This document shows, piece after piece, positions 1 to 7,715 of a stretch of 42,125 nucleotides of DNA (positions are counted from its first letter, which is position 1; every line of letters begins with the position of its first letter). The notes under the pieces are model-generated. The model had not been told where the DNA came from, did no database searches, and saw only the letters and a list, made by a program, of their open reading frames with translations. Both the position numbers and the translations under genes were made by a program. Origin of the DNA: Microgenomates group bacterium RBG_16_45_19 (lineage in GTDB: Bacteria > Patescibacteriota > Microgenomatia > UBA1400 > RBG-16-45-19). The stretch covers positions 1-42,125 of the forward strand of contig MHDC01000010.1 in NCBI GenBank assembly GCA_001803415.1, given 5' to 3'.

Positions 1-37
1 GTTCTTTCCCACCCTAGCGACGGTCATACGGGAAGGT

Positions 38-60
38 TTTGTTAAATCCTGAATGGTTAC
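38..60. repeat. 23-bp repeat, left copy (inverted relative to 42064-42086)
   Basis: These 23 bases (core TTAAATCCTGAATGGTTAC) recur exactly, in opposite orientation, at 42064-42086. The flanks on both sides are unrelated. The repeat supplies the stop codon (57-59) of the small membrane-protein gene that follows. No third copy was found in the window. It is probably a dispersed repeat of this genome. Confidence 0.8.
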
Positions 61-269
61 GCTTCGGGTGATGTATCCCCGACTAAAAATGACTTATAAT
101 TCGGAAATAACTGTGATAGAAGAATTATCAGGTAATACAGACAGGCAATTACAATCAGAAACCAAAATGCTAGAGGTTGAATGATCCCATTTTTAAGAGA
201 ATAAATCCCCAAAACCAAAGCCAGTATCAGGCTTTTCCATTTACTGATGTTTCGAACAAACTTTTCCAT
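57..269 (-). CDS. Small two-helix membrane protein, unknown function
   Basis: A 70-residue protein with two hydrophobic segments (about residues 12-30 and 33-52), a basic N-terminus and a short polar C-terminal tail. I do not recognise a family. It starts 15 bases after the rarA stop and is probably transcribed with rarA; its possible ribosome site (AAGGGGAG) lies in the last codons of rarA. Its stop codon falls inside the 23-bp repeat, so the C-terminus may have been remodelled by that repeat. Whether it is expressed is uncertain, but the clean two-helix pattern argues for a real gene. Confidence 0.55.
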   Translation of the reverse strand: MEKFVRNISKWKSLILALVLGIYSLKNGIIQPLAFWFLIVIACLYYLIILLSQLFPNYKSFLVGDTSPEA

Positions 270-283
270 ATGACTCTACTTGG

Positions 284-1468
284 TTAGTGATAATATTTTC
301 TCCCCTTTAACTTTTCCGGCAATAGGCTGGCTTGAGTGTATTTTTGGTAGCCCTTACCATACCCTAAGTTTTTCATGAGGCGGGTCGGGGCGTTTCGGAT
401 TTCCATGGGTATCGGTAAATTCCCAAAGGTTTGGACATCGCTTAATGCGGCCATATAGGCATCATAAGCCGACCGGTCTTTTTTAGCTTGCGAGAGATAT
501 ACCACTCCGGCCGCCAAATTTTCCTGGCATTCGGGATAGCCGATGGTCTCGCACGCTCGAAAAACGGCATTGGCCACCACTAAAGCGGTGGGTGCCGCTA
601 CGTCTTCCGAGGCAAACACCACCATCCGCCGCGCAATAAACAAGGGATCTTCCCCAGCTTTAACCATTCTGGCCAAATAATAAAGGGCAGCATCCACGTT
701 TGACGCCCGCATCGATTTAATGAAAGCCGAGATGGTGTTGTAATGCTCTTCCCCGCCTTTATCATAGCGGATATAAGCACTCTGGAGCGCATTTTTCACT
801 CTGTCTAAGGTAATTTCTCCTTTTGGATATAATTGCGCCGTATTTTCCAGCAAGTTCAAAGCTTTGCGGGCGTCACCGTTGGCATAAGTGATTAGGTATT
901 CTTTGGCCGCCGCCTCGATTTTGACTTTTGGAGTTAAACCGGTTAGCCCGCGTTTGACAATTTCGGCCAACTCCTGGGTGCTTAATTCGTTTAAGACAAA
1001 CACTTGCGTTCGGGACATCAAGGGGGCGATCACTTCAAAACTGGGATTTTCTGTAGTCGCGCCAATCAGGACCAACTGGCCGCTTTCGACAAATGGCAAT
1101 AAATAATCCTGCTGGGCTTTATTAAAACGGTGAATTTCGTCCAAGAATAAAATTGTGTCTTTAATTTCACCCCCGGAGTGGAAGAAGCCCTCACTCCGGG
1201 GGTGTGATTCTTTGGTTTCAATAATCTTTTTGATATCCGCTTTACCCGCCGATACGGCCGAGAGATAAACAAACCGGTAGCCCGTAGCTTCGGCCACAAT
1301 CTTAGCCAAGGTAGTTTTCCCCGAACCCGGTGGTCCCCAGAAAATCATGGAAGTTGGTTGTTGCCGCTTGACCATCAAAGCCATCGGCTTGCCTTCACCC
1401 ACCAAATGACTTTGCCCTACAAATTCCTTAAGGGATTTTGGTCTGATCCGGTCCGCCAGCGGCTGCAT
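284..1468 (-). CDS. rarA: Replication-associated recombination protein A (RarA/MgsA AAA+ ATPase)
   Basis: Cytosolic AAA+ ATPase of the RarA/MgsA/WRNIP1 family, which acts at stalled replication forks and is related to clamp-loader subunits. Visible features: the N-terminal family signature around residues 1-25 (PLADRIRPKSLKEFVGQ), Walker A GPPGSGKT at 45-52, Walker B ILFLDEIHRF with acidic residues 110-111, sensor motif GATTENPSF, and the C-terminal tetramerisation region ending in a family-typical tail (YGKGYQKY). The 394-residue length is slightly short for the family but all domains are present. It probably forms a transcription unit with the small downstream membrane gene. Confidence 0.95.
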   Translation of the reverse strand: MQPLADRIRPKSLKEFVGQSHLVGEGKPMALMVKRQQPTSMIFWGPPGSGKTTLAKIVAEATGYRFVYLSAVSAGKADIKKIIETKESHPRSEGFFHSGGEIKDTILFLDEIHRFNKAQQDYLLPFVESGQLVLIGATTENPSFEVIAPLMSRTQVFVLNELSTQELAEIVKRGLTGLTPKVKIEAAAKEYLITYANGDARKALNLLENTAQLYPKGEITLDRVKNALQSAYIRYDKGGEEHYNTISAFIKSMRASNVDAALYYLARMVKAGEDPLFIARRMVVFASEDVAAPTALVVANAVFRACETIGYPECQENLAAGVVYLSQAKKDRSAYDAYMAALSDVQTFGNLPIPMEIRNAPTRLMKNLGYGKGYQKYTQASLLPEKLKGRKYYH

Positions 1469-1496
1469 TCGATTCGCCCTTCCTTCGGGAAGTATC

Positions 1497-1865
1497 TCAC
1501 AACCTTAAATCCATATCCACTGTCGGTGGGGGAAGGTATTCCTCCCTGGGATTTGCCTGGGTCACATAAAAATCCAACTTAGCCAGATCTTCCTCTAGCT
1601 TCGAACTGTTCGGCAGTGGTCTCGGCGTGGCTGTCGGTGGCGGTACATATGGTGGCGGTCGGTTAAAATATTGGTTGGCTAAGACTATCCCGATAATTAA
1701 CACTATCAATCCCACCAATCCCCCCAATCCAATTATTAGTCGTTTCTTGGCTATTTGCGTCCGGGCTTTTACCGCTTCGGGCGACATGTCAATTTCCGGC
1801 GGCGCCTGCCCCGTTTCCTGGTTAGCCGTAAATTCTGATTGGCTGCTGTCTAAGTCTTCGATCAT
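1497..1865 (-). CDS. Single-pass membrane protein, unknown function
   Basis: 122 residues: an acidic/polar cytosolic N-terminus (1-40), a transmembrane helix at about 43-66 preceded by KKR, then a Pro/Thr-rich outer linker and a short acidic C-terminal segment. No known family. Its ATG overlaps the stop of the upstream gene as ATGA, so the two are translationally coupled and their products probably work together at the membrane. The Pro-rich spacer (RPPPYVPPPTATPRP) is of the type used elsewhere in this window to carry ectodomains through a cell wall. Confidence 0.7.
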   Translation of the reverse strand: MIEDLDSSQSEFTANQETGQAPPEIDMSPEAVKARTQIAKKRLIIGLGGLVGLIVLIIGIVLANQYFNRPPPYVPPPTATPRPLPNSSKLEEDLAKLDFYVTQANPREEYLPPPTVDMDLRL

Positions 1866-2668
1866 AGTTCCAGACCGGCCGCCAGTTCGACCAATAAAGT
1901 ATGCGCCCGGAGTAATTGTTGATAAGTTTGGTCCATATCTTTAACCGAGGTGTCATAGAGATAATAAGCTTGGTTGGCTTGGGCAGCGTCGGCGGCGGCT
2001 TCAATCTTGGTTAAGTCCTCTCCCACTTGGGCCAACCATAGCGTCGTGTCACTTAAACCTCTTAAGCGTTGTTCTTTATCTTGAGTCAAGAGAATCTGCT
2101 GAGGGATTAGCTCGGCCAGAGTTTCCATAAATTCGGTCAATTTCTGGTGCGCCAGTTTCATCTTGGCTATCTTGACCTGGACCAAGATCGGGTAATAGAG
2201 GTTGGGATAGGTTAAACTTAATTCCTTCAATTCGGCCGTGGCCGCGGCCAATTCCTCCCGGCTGTCTAACGCCTCCAAAGCATTATTTTCTGCCTGTAAT
2301 TTTTCTTGGCTTTGGTTCAAAACCGCCGCCATTGACGCCGCTTTGTCTGGTGTTAAGGTTGGCAACTGGGCTAAATCAATTTTCATTGCCTGGAAAAAAG
2401 CCCACCACACTCGGGTTCGGGCGGCGATTAAGGCTCGAAATGACTTTAGGACCACTTCAAAATTGGCATTGGTCGGAATTTTGTCATACTGCTGTTTATC
2501 GACATTAAATGCCGCCAGCGCCGTCTGATAATCGCTATCCGACTGGAGGTATTCTTCCTTGGCTAGTTTGACCTCGACATTTAACTGGGCTAAGAGTGGC
2601 TTCGCGCTCATGAACCCTAAGGCGAAACACCCAGCCACCGCCAACATCGTTTTCGTCGTTTTGGTCAT
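1862..2668 (-). CDS. Exported alpha-helical protein, unknown function
   Basis: 268 residues. The N-terminus is a signal peptide or anchor (residues 1-28, basic start, hydrophobic core, ending ...KPLLAQ). The rest is rich in Ala, Leu, Glu and Gln and predicted to be a bundle of long amphipathic helices. Nothing catalytic is visible. It is divergently arranged with the DUF1189-like gene across only 26 bases and coupled by ATGA to the next membrane gene. A scaffolding or envelope-spacer role is possible but is a guess. Confidence 0.7.
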   Translation of the reverse strand: MTKTTKTMLAVAGCFALGFMSAKPLLAQLNVEVKLAKEEYLQSDSDYQTALAAFNVDKQQYDKIPTNANFEVVLKSFRALIAARTRVWWAFFQAMKIDLAQLPTLTPDKAASMAAVLNQSQEKLQAENNALEALDSREELAAATAELKELSLTYPNLYYPILVQVKIAKMKLAHQKLTEFMETLAELIPQQILLTQDKEQRLRGLSDTTLWLAQVGEDLTKIEAAADAAQANQAYYLYDTSVKDMDQTYQQLLRAHTLLVELAAGLEL

Positions 2669-2694
2669 CAGTAAAGATAGTATAAACTAAATCT
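2669..2694. promoter_or_regulatory. Very compact divergent promoter region
   Basis: The whole space between two divergent start codons is 26 bases. It contains a near-palindromic TAGTATAAACTA (2679-2690). Forward, TATAAA (2681-2686) ends 8 bases before the ATG at 2695. In reverse, TATACT (2684-2679) ends 10 bases before the ATG at 2668. The two -10 candidates overlap, and any -35 element must lie inside the opposite coding sequence. Confidence 0.55.
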
Positions 2695-3597
2695 ATGGCT
2701 CACTTAAAAACCTACTTTTCTACTCTCTTTCGTTCTGCCTTGTCACCGGCCTCTTACCGCCAGGTAGTCTCAGCCCCCTTTACCTTCAGTTTAAAGTTTT
2801 TCTTGGTCAGTCTGCTATTTTATGCCCTGGTAGCGGCCCTCAATTTTAGCCACCAGACGCTCCTGCCCCTAAAGTCCCTCCTGCCGCTCTTACCCGCACA
2901 GCTAACCGAGTTGTATCCGGCGGAGTTGGTCATCACCATCAAAGATGGTAAGGCCACCACCAACGTCACTGAGCCTTTCTACCTATCTCTGGAACGCTTT
3001 ACCGATTTTGTCAATTCTTTGAAGCAGCAAATCAAAGGCATTACCACCGCCCGCCCCACCTATTTTCTGGTCATCGACACCGAGGCTACCTCCGACGACT
3101 TTTTTAATTACCAAACCTTTATTCTCTTAACCCAGCATTATTTGGTTTTTTATAACCAAGACGGCCATGCCGAAATCATTAACCTAGCGGATATTCCCAA
3201 TCTGACCTTGGATCAAGCCACCGTCTCGGCCGCCTTGTCCAAATTAACTCCCTATTTGACTAAAGTTTGGCCCAGCCTCGTCGTTTTAACCGTCATCGCT
3301 TGCTTGATCCTGATTCCCACCTGTTATTTTACTCTGGCTGTCAGCTTCAGCCTCTTCAGTTTGTTGTTGGGTAAACTCTTCCGCCTTGGCTTGACCTATA
3401 CCCAGCACCTCCAGATCACCCTTCACCTCCTGGTCCCCTTACTCTTTATCTCTGGCCTGGCTCAACTCTTAGGCTTATCTCTCAATTGGCCAGACTTTCT
3501 CTTAATCTTACTGGTATTAACCAGCCTGATTGTCTTACTCACCCTTAAAAGCCTTCAACCGTTTAAGTCAATCGCACCCGGCAATGGTCCCCGATAA
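2695..3597 (+). CDS. DUF1189-like multi-pass membrane protein
   Basis: 300 residues with a layout typical of DUF1189 proteins: a short N-terminus (FSTLFRSALSPASYRQVVSAPF) that packs before a first helix (about 30-50), a large non-membrane region (about 60-190) with mixed alpha/beta character, and four or five hydrophobic helices in the C-terminal third (about 195-290). Function of the family is unknown. The start is placed 8 bases after a TATAAA box, consistent with a leaderless message. The 3' end runs 35 bases into the convergent nucleotidyltransferase gene. Confidence 0.7.
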   Translation: MAHLKTYFSTLFRSALSPASYRQVVSAPFTFSLKFFLVSLLFYALVAALNFSHQTLLPLKSLLPLLPAQLTELYPAELVITIKDGKATTNVTEPFYLSLERFTDFVNSLKQQIKGITTARPTYFLVIDTEATSDDFFNYQTFILLTQHYLVFYNQDGHAEIINLADIPNLTLDQATVSAALSKLTPYLTKVWPSLVVLTVIACLILIPTCYFTLAVSFSLFSLLLGKLFRLGLTYTQHLQITLHLLVPLLFISGLAQLLGLSLNWPDFLLILLVLTSLIVLLTLKSLQPFKSIAPGNGPR

Positions 3598-4636
3598 ATA
3601 AACTGACGTTGGCTTGATTTTCTTCCCAAATCTCGGTGTTTTTCCCAACCATACTGTCCACCAACGGCCGTTTAAGGTCAATCAAGGTGGCATCTTGCAT
3701 CAGGATGCTGTTTTTAATAGTCACCGTCTCCAGTTTGCAATGGGTATCGATGGCCACGTTCGGTCCCACTTCGGCATCTTCAATCAAACAATCCCCGGCG
3801 ATCGCCGTTGGGCCGATGATTCGGCTGTTGACGATCCTGGTCCCTTTACCGATGGCTACTTTCCCACTCAAAATTGAAGCTTGATCCACTTCCCCCTCGA
3901 CTGTCGCTGCCAATTTTTCTTGCAGGAGAAAAGTATTGGCCTCGAGCATATCCGTGAACTTACCCGGATCTAGCCAGCGGCCGGGCACCTTGGCCGTCAA
4001 GACTCGATAATGATGGTCCAATAAGTAGGTGTATAAATCGGTAATTTCCAATTCACCTCGGGCAGATGGTTTAATTTTATCGGCTCCGGTAAAAGCCTCG
4101 AAAACGTGGTGGTTGAAAAAATACAAACCCGGTACCCCGTATTTATTCGGTGGTTTTTCCGGTTTTTCTACTACTTTCATTAAATTCCCGGCCTCATCAA
4201 AATAAGGCACGCCCAACCGCCAGTTTTCTTCATGCTCCACCAGGGTCAGTAATGCATCCGGCTGTTCTTTTTCAAACGTCTTAAATGGTTCCTTGATCCC
4301 TTGGGAAAAAATATTGTCACCTAAATGATAGACAAACGGTTCCCCTGCTAAAAATGCCTGAGCCATTAAGACCACGTGGGCTAAGCCTAAGGGTTCTGCC
4401 TGCTCTATATAAGTTAAGTTCAAGCCCCACTTTCCCCCACTCCCCAACAAGGCTTCTACCGCCGGCCGGGTCTCGTTGACAATGATCCCGACCTCCTTAA
4501 TCCCCGTCTCGCTAATGGCTTCGATGGGGTATAACAACAGTGGCTTATTGGCCAACGGCAGTAAATGCTTGTTAGACGAAAAAGTCAGGGGTCTAAGCCT
4601 GGTGCCTGATCCCCCGGCGGCAATAATCGCTTTCAT
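3563..4636 (-). CDS. Glucose-1-phosphate thymidylyltransferase, long form (RmlA/StrD-like)
   Basis: 357-residue nucleotidyltransferase that would make dTDP-glucose or a related sugar nucleotide for surface glycans. Residues 1-25 hold the pyrophosphorylase signature (GGSGTRLRPLT) and a conserved Lys at 23. A Gly-Asp-Asn (LGDN) near residue 108 and VEKPEKPP fit the catalytic fold. From about residue 240 the sequence becomes a left-handed beta-helix of short hexapeptide-like turns, which marks the long class (about 355 residues) rather than the 290-residue RmlA. Substrate is not certain from sequence. No rmlB, rmlC or rmlD is adjacent. Confidence 0.88.
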   Translation of the reverse strand: MKAIIAAGGSGTRLRPLTFSSNKHLLPLANKPLLLYPIEAISETGIKEVGIIVNETRPAVEALLGSGGKWGLNLTYIEQAEPLGLAHVVLMAQAFLAGEPFVYHLGDNIFSQGIKEPFKTFEKEQPDALLTLVEHEENWRLGVPYFDEAGNLMKVVEKPEKPPNKYGVPGLYFFNHHVFEAFTGADKIKPSARGELEITDLYTYLLDHHYRVLTAKVPGRWLDPGKFTDMLEANTFLLQEKLAATVEGEVDQASILSGKVAIGKGTRIVNSRIIGPTAIAGDCLIEDAEVGPNVAIDTHCKLETVTIKNSILMQDATLIDLKRPLVDSMVGKNTEIWEENQANVSLFIGDHCRVRLT

Positions 4637-4647
4637 AGTTGATACCT

Positions 4648-4911
4648 TTAGCGGTTAGTCACCGCGGCTGTTAAAATCATAATGGCCACCGCTGCCGCTA
4701 AGGCGTACTCTGCCACAATTTTAGCGTGCAGATCGCCCAAAAGATAGTGATGTACGAGGCCCCAGACCAAATAACCGCCGGCAGTCATCACCGCCACCAC
4801 CACTTCGGCTTGAGTTTGACCCTGCACCATTAAGAACAGGATCATGCTTAAGGCCAGCCACCCGGCTAGCAGCGCATAATGGGTGGAATGGGTTCTGAGA
4901 TCAGTTAACAT
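4648..4911 (-). CDS. Small membrane protein, three predicted helices
   Basis: 87 residues if started at the ATG at 4911, which follows AGGAGG by three bases and overlaps the end of the CAP-domain gene by 11 bases. A longer reading from a TTG at 4947 is less likely. Three hydrophobic segments (about 12-31, 36-55, 63-82) separated by short loops. I do not recognise a family. It lies between the CAP-domain gene and the sugar nucleotidyltransferase on the same strand, so co-transcription is likely. Confidence 0.65.
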   Translation of the reverse strand: MLTDLRTHSTHYALLAGWLALSMILFLMVQGQTQAEVVVAVMTAGGYLVWGLVHHYLLGDLHAKIVAEYALAAAVAIMILTAAVTNR

Positions 4912-5905
4912 TGGCCTCCTGACTGGTGGTATTAACTTGGTGGTCAAATTGGGGCACTTGGCCCGAACTGATGAATATCAGTAAAAACAAGGTCACCGCA
5001 AACAAGGCTAAATGGGCCCAATTTTTCCCCACACTCCGGGTTAAGTGGTTTTTCCGGCTGTGATATTCATCATAAATGATCACCAGGACTAAAATCACCA
5101 AGATTAGACCACCGGCGCTTTTAATGATCTTTAAGGGTGAAGCAGCTACCTTAAAATTACCCGGTAAACCAGCCGCCGTTTGTCTGATTAGGTTATGCGG
5201 TTGTAAAGCGGCGATGAGGTTAACCGTTGGCCATGGCGTCGGGGTTACCTTAAGCATCACTGCCGCCGGACTTGAAACCGGTGCCGAAGTCACTACCGCC
5301 GCCAGGGGGGTGGTTGATGGTATTTGGCTTATGGGTGAACCAAACATCTGTACCACTAAAGTGGTTTCCGCCCCTTCTAAGATTCCATCCACCACCGCTA
5401 CCCCGATTTGCCCGTACTTGGGATTTATAATATTATCCCGGTGGGTGGTGGAATTCATCCACGCTTCAATCATCGAACCGGTGTCCCCGAAATCCCGGGC
5501 TAAATTCTCCCCGGCCACACTGTAGGCATAACCGGCATTTTTGATAAATACCCATGGCGTCGTCCCGTCCGGAGCCACGTGCGCCCAATAGTTGTGGGCA
5601 AACATGTGGTTAGCCTTGGCCACTGCCGCCGATGTTAACTCCTCGTTTAACTTGAGTGGAGCCAGACCGTCCTGAGCTCGCTGGCTGTTGGTTTGCTCCA
5701 CGATCTGGTCCGGCAAAATCGAACTGGCAAAACCCAAAATCAGACCCCGGGGATCGGCCGCCAGGCCATACTTTAATCCCTGCAATCCCAAGTTAAAGAT
5801 CAGGAAAATGACAATTAAGCCCGTTAACCCCGATGGGTGCAGTACCTTAGGCCGGTGATTATTGGTCAAATGGGGAATAAACCAGTGTTTCAGCGTTTGC
5901 CGCAT
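4901..5905 (-). CDS. Membrane-anchored CAP/SCP-domain protein (YkwD-like)
   Basis: 334 residues. A hydrophobic segment at about 24-47 acts as signal anchor. Residues about 65-200 are a bacterial CAP/SCP domain, with the N-terminal helix (EQTNSQRAQDGLAPLKLNEEL), the His-bearing HNYWAHVAPDGTTPW, the Glu/His region AGENLARDF and STTHRDNIINPKYGQIGVAV. A Pro/Thr/Ala linker follows, then two hydrophobic segments near 258-278 and 297-315, so the protein is held at both ends. Bacterial CAP proteins are secreted and their activity is mostly unknown. Start supported by GGAAGAG just before the ATG. Confidence 0.85.
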   Translation of the reverse strand: MRQTLKHWFIPHLTNNHRPKVLHPSGLTGLIVIFLIFNLGLQGLKYGLAADPRGLILGFASSILPDQIVEQTNSQRAQDGLAPLKLNEELTSAAVAKANHMFAHNYWAHVAPDGTTPWVFIKNAGYAYSVAGENLARDFGDTGSMIEAWMNSTTHRDNIINPKYGQIGVAVVDGILEGAETTLVVQMFGSPISQIPSTTPLAAVVTSAPVSSPAAVMLKVTPTPWPTVNLIAALQPHNLIRQTAAGLPGNFKVAASPLKIIKSAGGLILVILVLVIIYDEYHSRKNHLTRSVGKNWAHLALFAVTLFLLIFISSGQVPQFDHQVNTTSQEANVN

Positions 5906-5950
5906 CTCTTCCAGTTAAACACATTTTATGTCTAACTGCCACTAAACCAG

Positions 5951-6028
5951 TTACCGGGGATAATTACCGGAGACGGTGAGGTAAGTAAACAAAAAGATCA
6001 TGCCCACCTGGATCAAGATTTTGACCAT
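5951..6028 (-). CDS. Possible 25-residue membrane micropeptide
   Basis: A short reading frame, M-V-K-I-L-I-Q-V-G-M-I-F-L-F-T-Y-L-T-V-S then a polar tail, starts inside the last codons of the upstream single-pass membrane gene (overlap 16 bases) and ends 45 bases before the CAP-domain gene. The peptide is one hydrophobic helix with a basic start, like the small accessory subunits of membrane complexes. No ribosome site is obvious and the length is within chance, so this is tentative. Confidence 0.3.
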   Translation of the reverse strand: MVKILIQVGMIFLFTYLTVSGNYPR

Positions 6029-6285
6029 AATATTCTTCTCCACCGGTTAATTTCCCGCCGTCGGTCCCAAATTAACCAAGCCAAGACCAATACTGCTTCC
6101 AACCCCAGTAATCCCCACCAGCTGATGCTTGGACCCGGTTCGGCTGTCAAGGCTTGGACCTCGGGAATATTGACAGTCAAATCCTCGGGTTGGGCTAATT
6201 CGACGCTGACACTGGCGGCTTGTAATTGGTCCTGGACAAGTTCCGGTTTGATAGTCAGGTTCACTTTAATTGGACTAGGTGTCAT
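6013..6285 (-). CDS. Single-pass membrane protein, unknown function
   Basis: 90 residues: an N-terminal domain of about 55 residues rich in beta-formers and valine (no signal peptide visible), one hydrophobic helix at about 57-73 and a very basic tail (DRRREINRWRRILWSK). The charge pattern suggests the first part lies outside and the tail inside. The ATG overlaps the end of the SRAP gene by 11 bases, so translation is coupled. No family recognised. Confidence 0.6.
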   Translation of the reverse strand: MTPSPIKVNLTIKPELVQDQLQAASVSVELAQPEDLTVNIPEVQALTAEPGPSISWWGLLGLEAVLVLAWLIWDRRREINRWRRILWSKS

Positions 6286-6907
6286 CGCGCTTTAATAATT
6301 CGGCTGGGGCCGGCTCAAACCCGATGGCTGAGTCGGCCAATGGTTTTAATAAAGTCAACAGCTTAACCGTTGGCTGGCTTTTATCCTGCCACTCGGCTTC
6401 ATCTTGGCGGTTCAAAATCACCGGCATCCGTTCGTGAATCGGTTTGAGTTTCGAGTTGGCGCTGGTGGTGATAATGGTAAAACTTAAGGTTTCCTTGCCT
6501 TCAGTATCACACCAGCTTTCATACAAGCCGGCCAAAGCCCAGATTTCTCCATGAGGTGGATGAATGTAGTATGGTTGTTTACCGGTCTCCGTTTTTTGCC
6601 ACTCGTAAAAGCCGTTGGCCGGCACCAGGCACCGACGTTCCCGAAAAGCCGCTCTAAAGGCCGGTTTGTCAGCCACCGTCTCGGCCCGGGCGTTGATTAA
6701 TCGGTAGCCGATGCGGGGGTCCTTGGCCCAAGCCGGGATCAGCCCCCATTTCATTAACCTCACTTGAGTCGGGCTGTTTTTAGTCACAATCGGTAGCTGC
6801 TGGCCCGGCGCCGCGTTATCAGTCGGCCTTAAATTAGCGGGGATTTTGGTCGCCCCAAAGCGTAAAGCCAAATTGTCGGTATCAAAAAAAGCGTATCGGC
6901 CACACAT
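6275..6907 (-). CDS. SRAP/YedK (HMCES) abasic-site DNA-protein crosslink protein
   Basis: 210-residue SOS-response-associated peptidase family protein. It begins MCGRY, so Cys2 becomes the N-terminal residue that forms a stable thiazolidine link to abasic sites in single-stranded DNA. Other conserved parts are present: WGLIPAWAKD, INARAET (active-site Asn), CLVPANGFYEWQ (Glu) and the His in PIHERMPVIL. Length matches YedK. It protects abasic sites during replication and belongs functionally with rarA nearby, although five or more unrelated genes separate them. Confidence 0.95.
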   Translation of the reverse strand: MCGRYAFFDTDNLALRFGATKIPANLRPTDNAAPGQQLPIVTKNSPTQVRLMKWGLIPAWAKDPRIGYRLINARAETVADKPAFRAAFRERRCLVPANGFYEWQKTETGKQPYYIHPPHGEIWALAGLYESWCDTEGKETLSFTIITTSANSKLKPIHERMPVILNRQDEAEWQDKSQPTVKLLTLLKPLADSAIGFEPAPAELLKRDDT

Positions 6908-6919
6908 GACCTTTGTCTC

Positions 6920-7345
6920 CTATCGCGTTAGGGCAATCATGACCGACCCGGCGGTCATCAAACCCGCCCCCAACCAAACCAGCGGTCCGGTTTTTTCTTT
7001 CAAAATTAATGACGCTAAAATAATCGTAAACACCAAGCTTAATTTGTCAATTGGCGCCACTTTTGAGGCCGGCCCCAATTGTAAAGCCCGAAAATAAAAT
7101 AACCACGACACCCCGGTGGCTATCCCCGACAAGATTAAAAAGATTACCGAGGTCCGGTCTAGTGATCTTAACCCTCCGGCTTGGCCTCGGATCAACACGA
7201 TTCCCCAGGCAAAAATGACTATCACCACCGTCCGAATGGCCGTAGCCAAATTGCTGTCGACGTTTTTAACTCCGATTTTAGCCAGAATCGCCGTGGCTGC
7301 CGCCGCTATTGCCGACAATAAGGCATAAATCATCCATTGAGGCAT
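6920..7345 (-). CDS. Single-domain EamA-family transporter
   Basis: 141 residues, five hydrophobic helices, one EamA unit rather than the usual two. The family-typical ends are present: N-terminal MIYALLSAIAAAATAILAKIG and C-terminal FTIILASLILKEKTGPLVWLGAG. Single-unit EamA proteins are expected to dimerise. Substrate cannot be told. A TATAAT box lies 9 bases before the ATG, and the SRAP gene follows after 12 bases, so the unit probably runs EamA, SRAP, membrane protein, CAP protein. Confidence 0.85.
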   Translation of the reverse strand: MPQWMIYALLSAIAAAATAILAKIGVKNVDSNLATAIRTVVIVIFAWGIVLIRGQAGGLRSLDRTSVIFLILSGIATGVSWLFYFRALQLGPASKVAPIDKLSLVFTIILASLILKEKTGPLVWLGAGLMTAGSVMIALTR

Positions 7346-7354
7346 AACCAGACT

Positions 7355-7360
7355 ATTATA
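7355..7360 (-). promoter_or_regulatory. -10 box (TATAAT) of the EamA gene
   Basis: Reading on the minus strand, a perfect TATAAT ends 9 bases before the ATG at 7345, which would place transcription start at or within a few bases of the start codon. No clear -35 element is seen. Confidence 0.5.
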
Positions 7361-7552
7361 ATATAACGGCCGGACTGCTCATTGCCAGCCCAAACGCTTT
7401 CATCAGTCCGGTACACCTGCTATAACCCAAGTCTATCAGGACCCTCAAGCCTTGATGAAAAAGTGGAATAAACTTTTCCATGAGGCCGAAATCAAACACC
7501 TTCACCAGGGCGGCTAGGGTCACTTGTCTAAATTCGATCTAGAGAGTCATAG
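7361..7552 (+). other. Intergenic stretch with a short open frame, possible gene remnant
   Basis: Gap between the EamA gene and the fibre-locus promoter. The plus-strand frame 7362-7517 is open for 51 codons but has only one ATG, at 7455, giving 20 residues (starts M-K-K-W-N-K-L-F). The residues before it (S-G-T-P-A-I-T-Q-V-Y-Q-D-P) also look protein-like, which hints at a decayed gene lacking its start. No ribosome site and no family match. Confidence 0.25.
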
Positions 7553-7581
7553 TTGATTTTTAGAGGTTAGCTGAGTATGAT
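7553..7581 (+). promoter_or_regulatory. Sigma-70-type promoter for the TasA-like locus
   Basis: -35 TTGATT (7553-7558), a 17-base spacer, and -10 TATGAT (7576-7581). It is the best-matched two-part promoter I found in the window. Transcription would start near 7588 and give a leader of about 128 bases before the first TasA-like gene, unlike the leaderless starts common elsewhere in this window. Confidence 0.65.
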
Positions 7582-7631
7582 GTGAACCACCTAATGTATG
7601 CCCGGATTTAATTTTACTTTTTCACCTTGCT

Positions 7632-7680
7632 ACCCCAACTTATGCCGTCCTACCGCCACCGGCGGCGGGTAAACTGGGGT
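7632..7680 (+). promoter_or_regulatory. Nested stem-loop in the leader of the first TasA-like gene
   Basis: Outer pairs ACCCCA (7632-7637) with TGGGGT (7675-7680); inner pairs CCGCC (7653-7657) with GGCGG (7661-7665) around a three-base loop. It ends 35 bases before the start codon and about 20 before the AAAGGA ribosome site. No U-run follows, so it is not a standard terminator. Confidence 0.45.
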
Positions 7681-7715
7681 GATTGCTTACAAGTTAATTA
7701 AAGGACAGGAAACCT

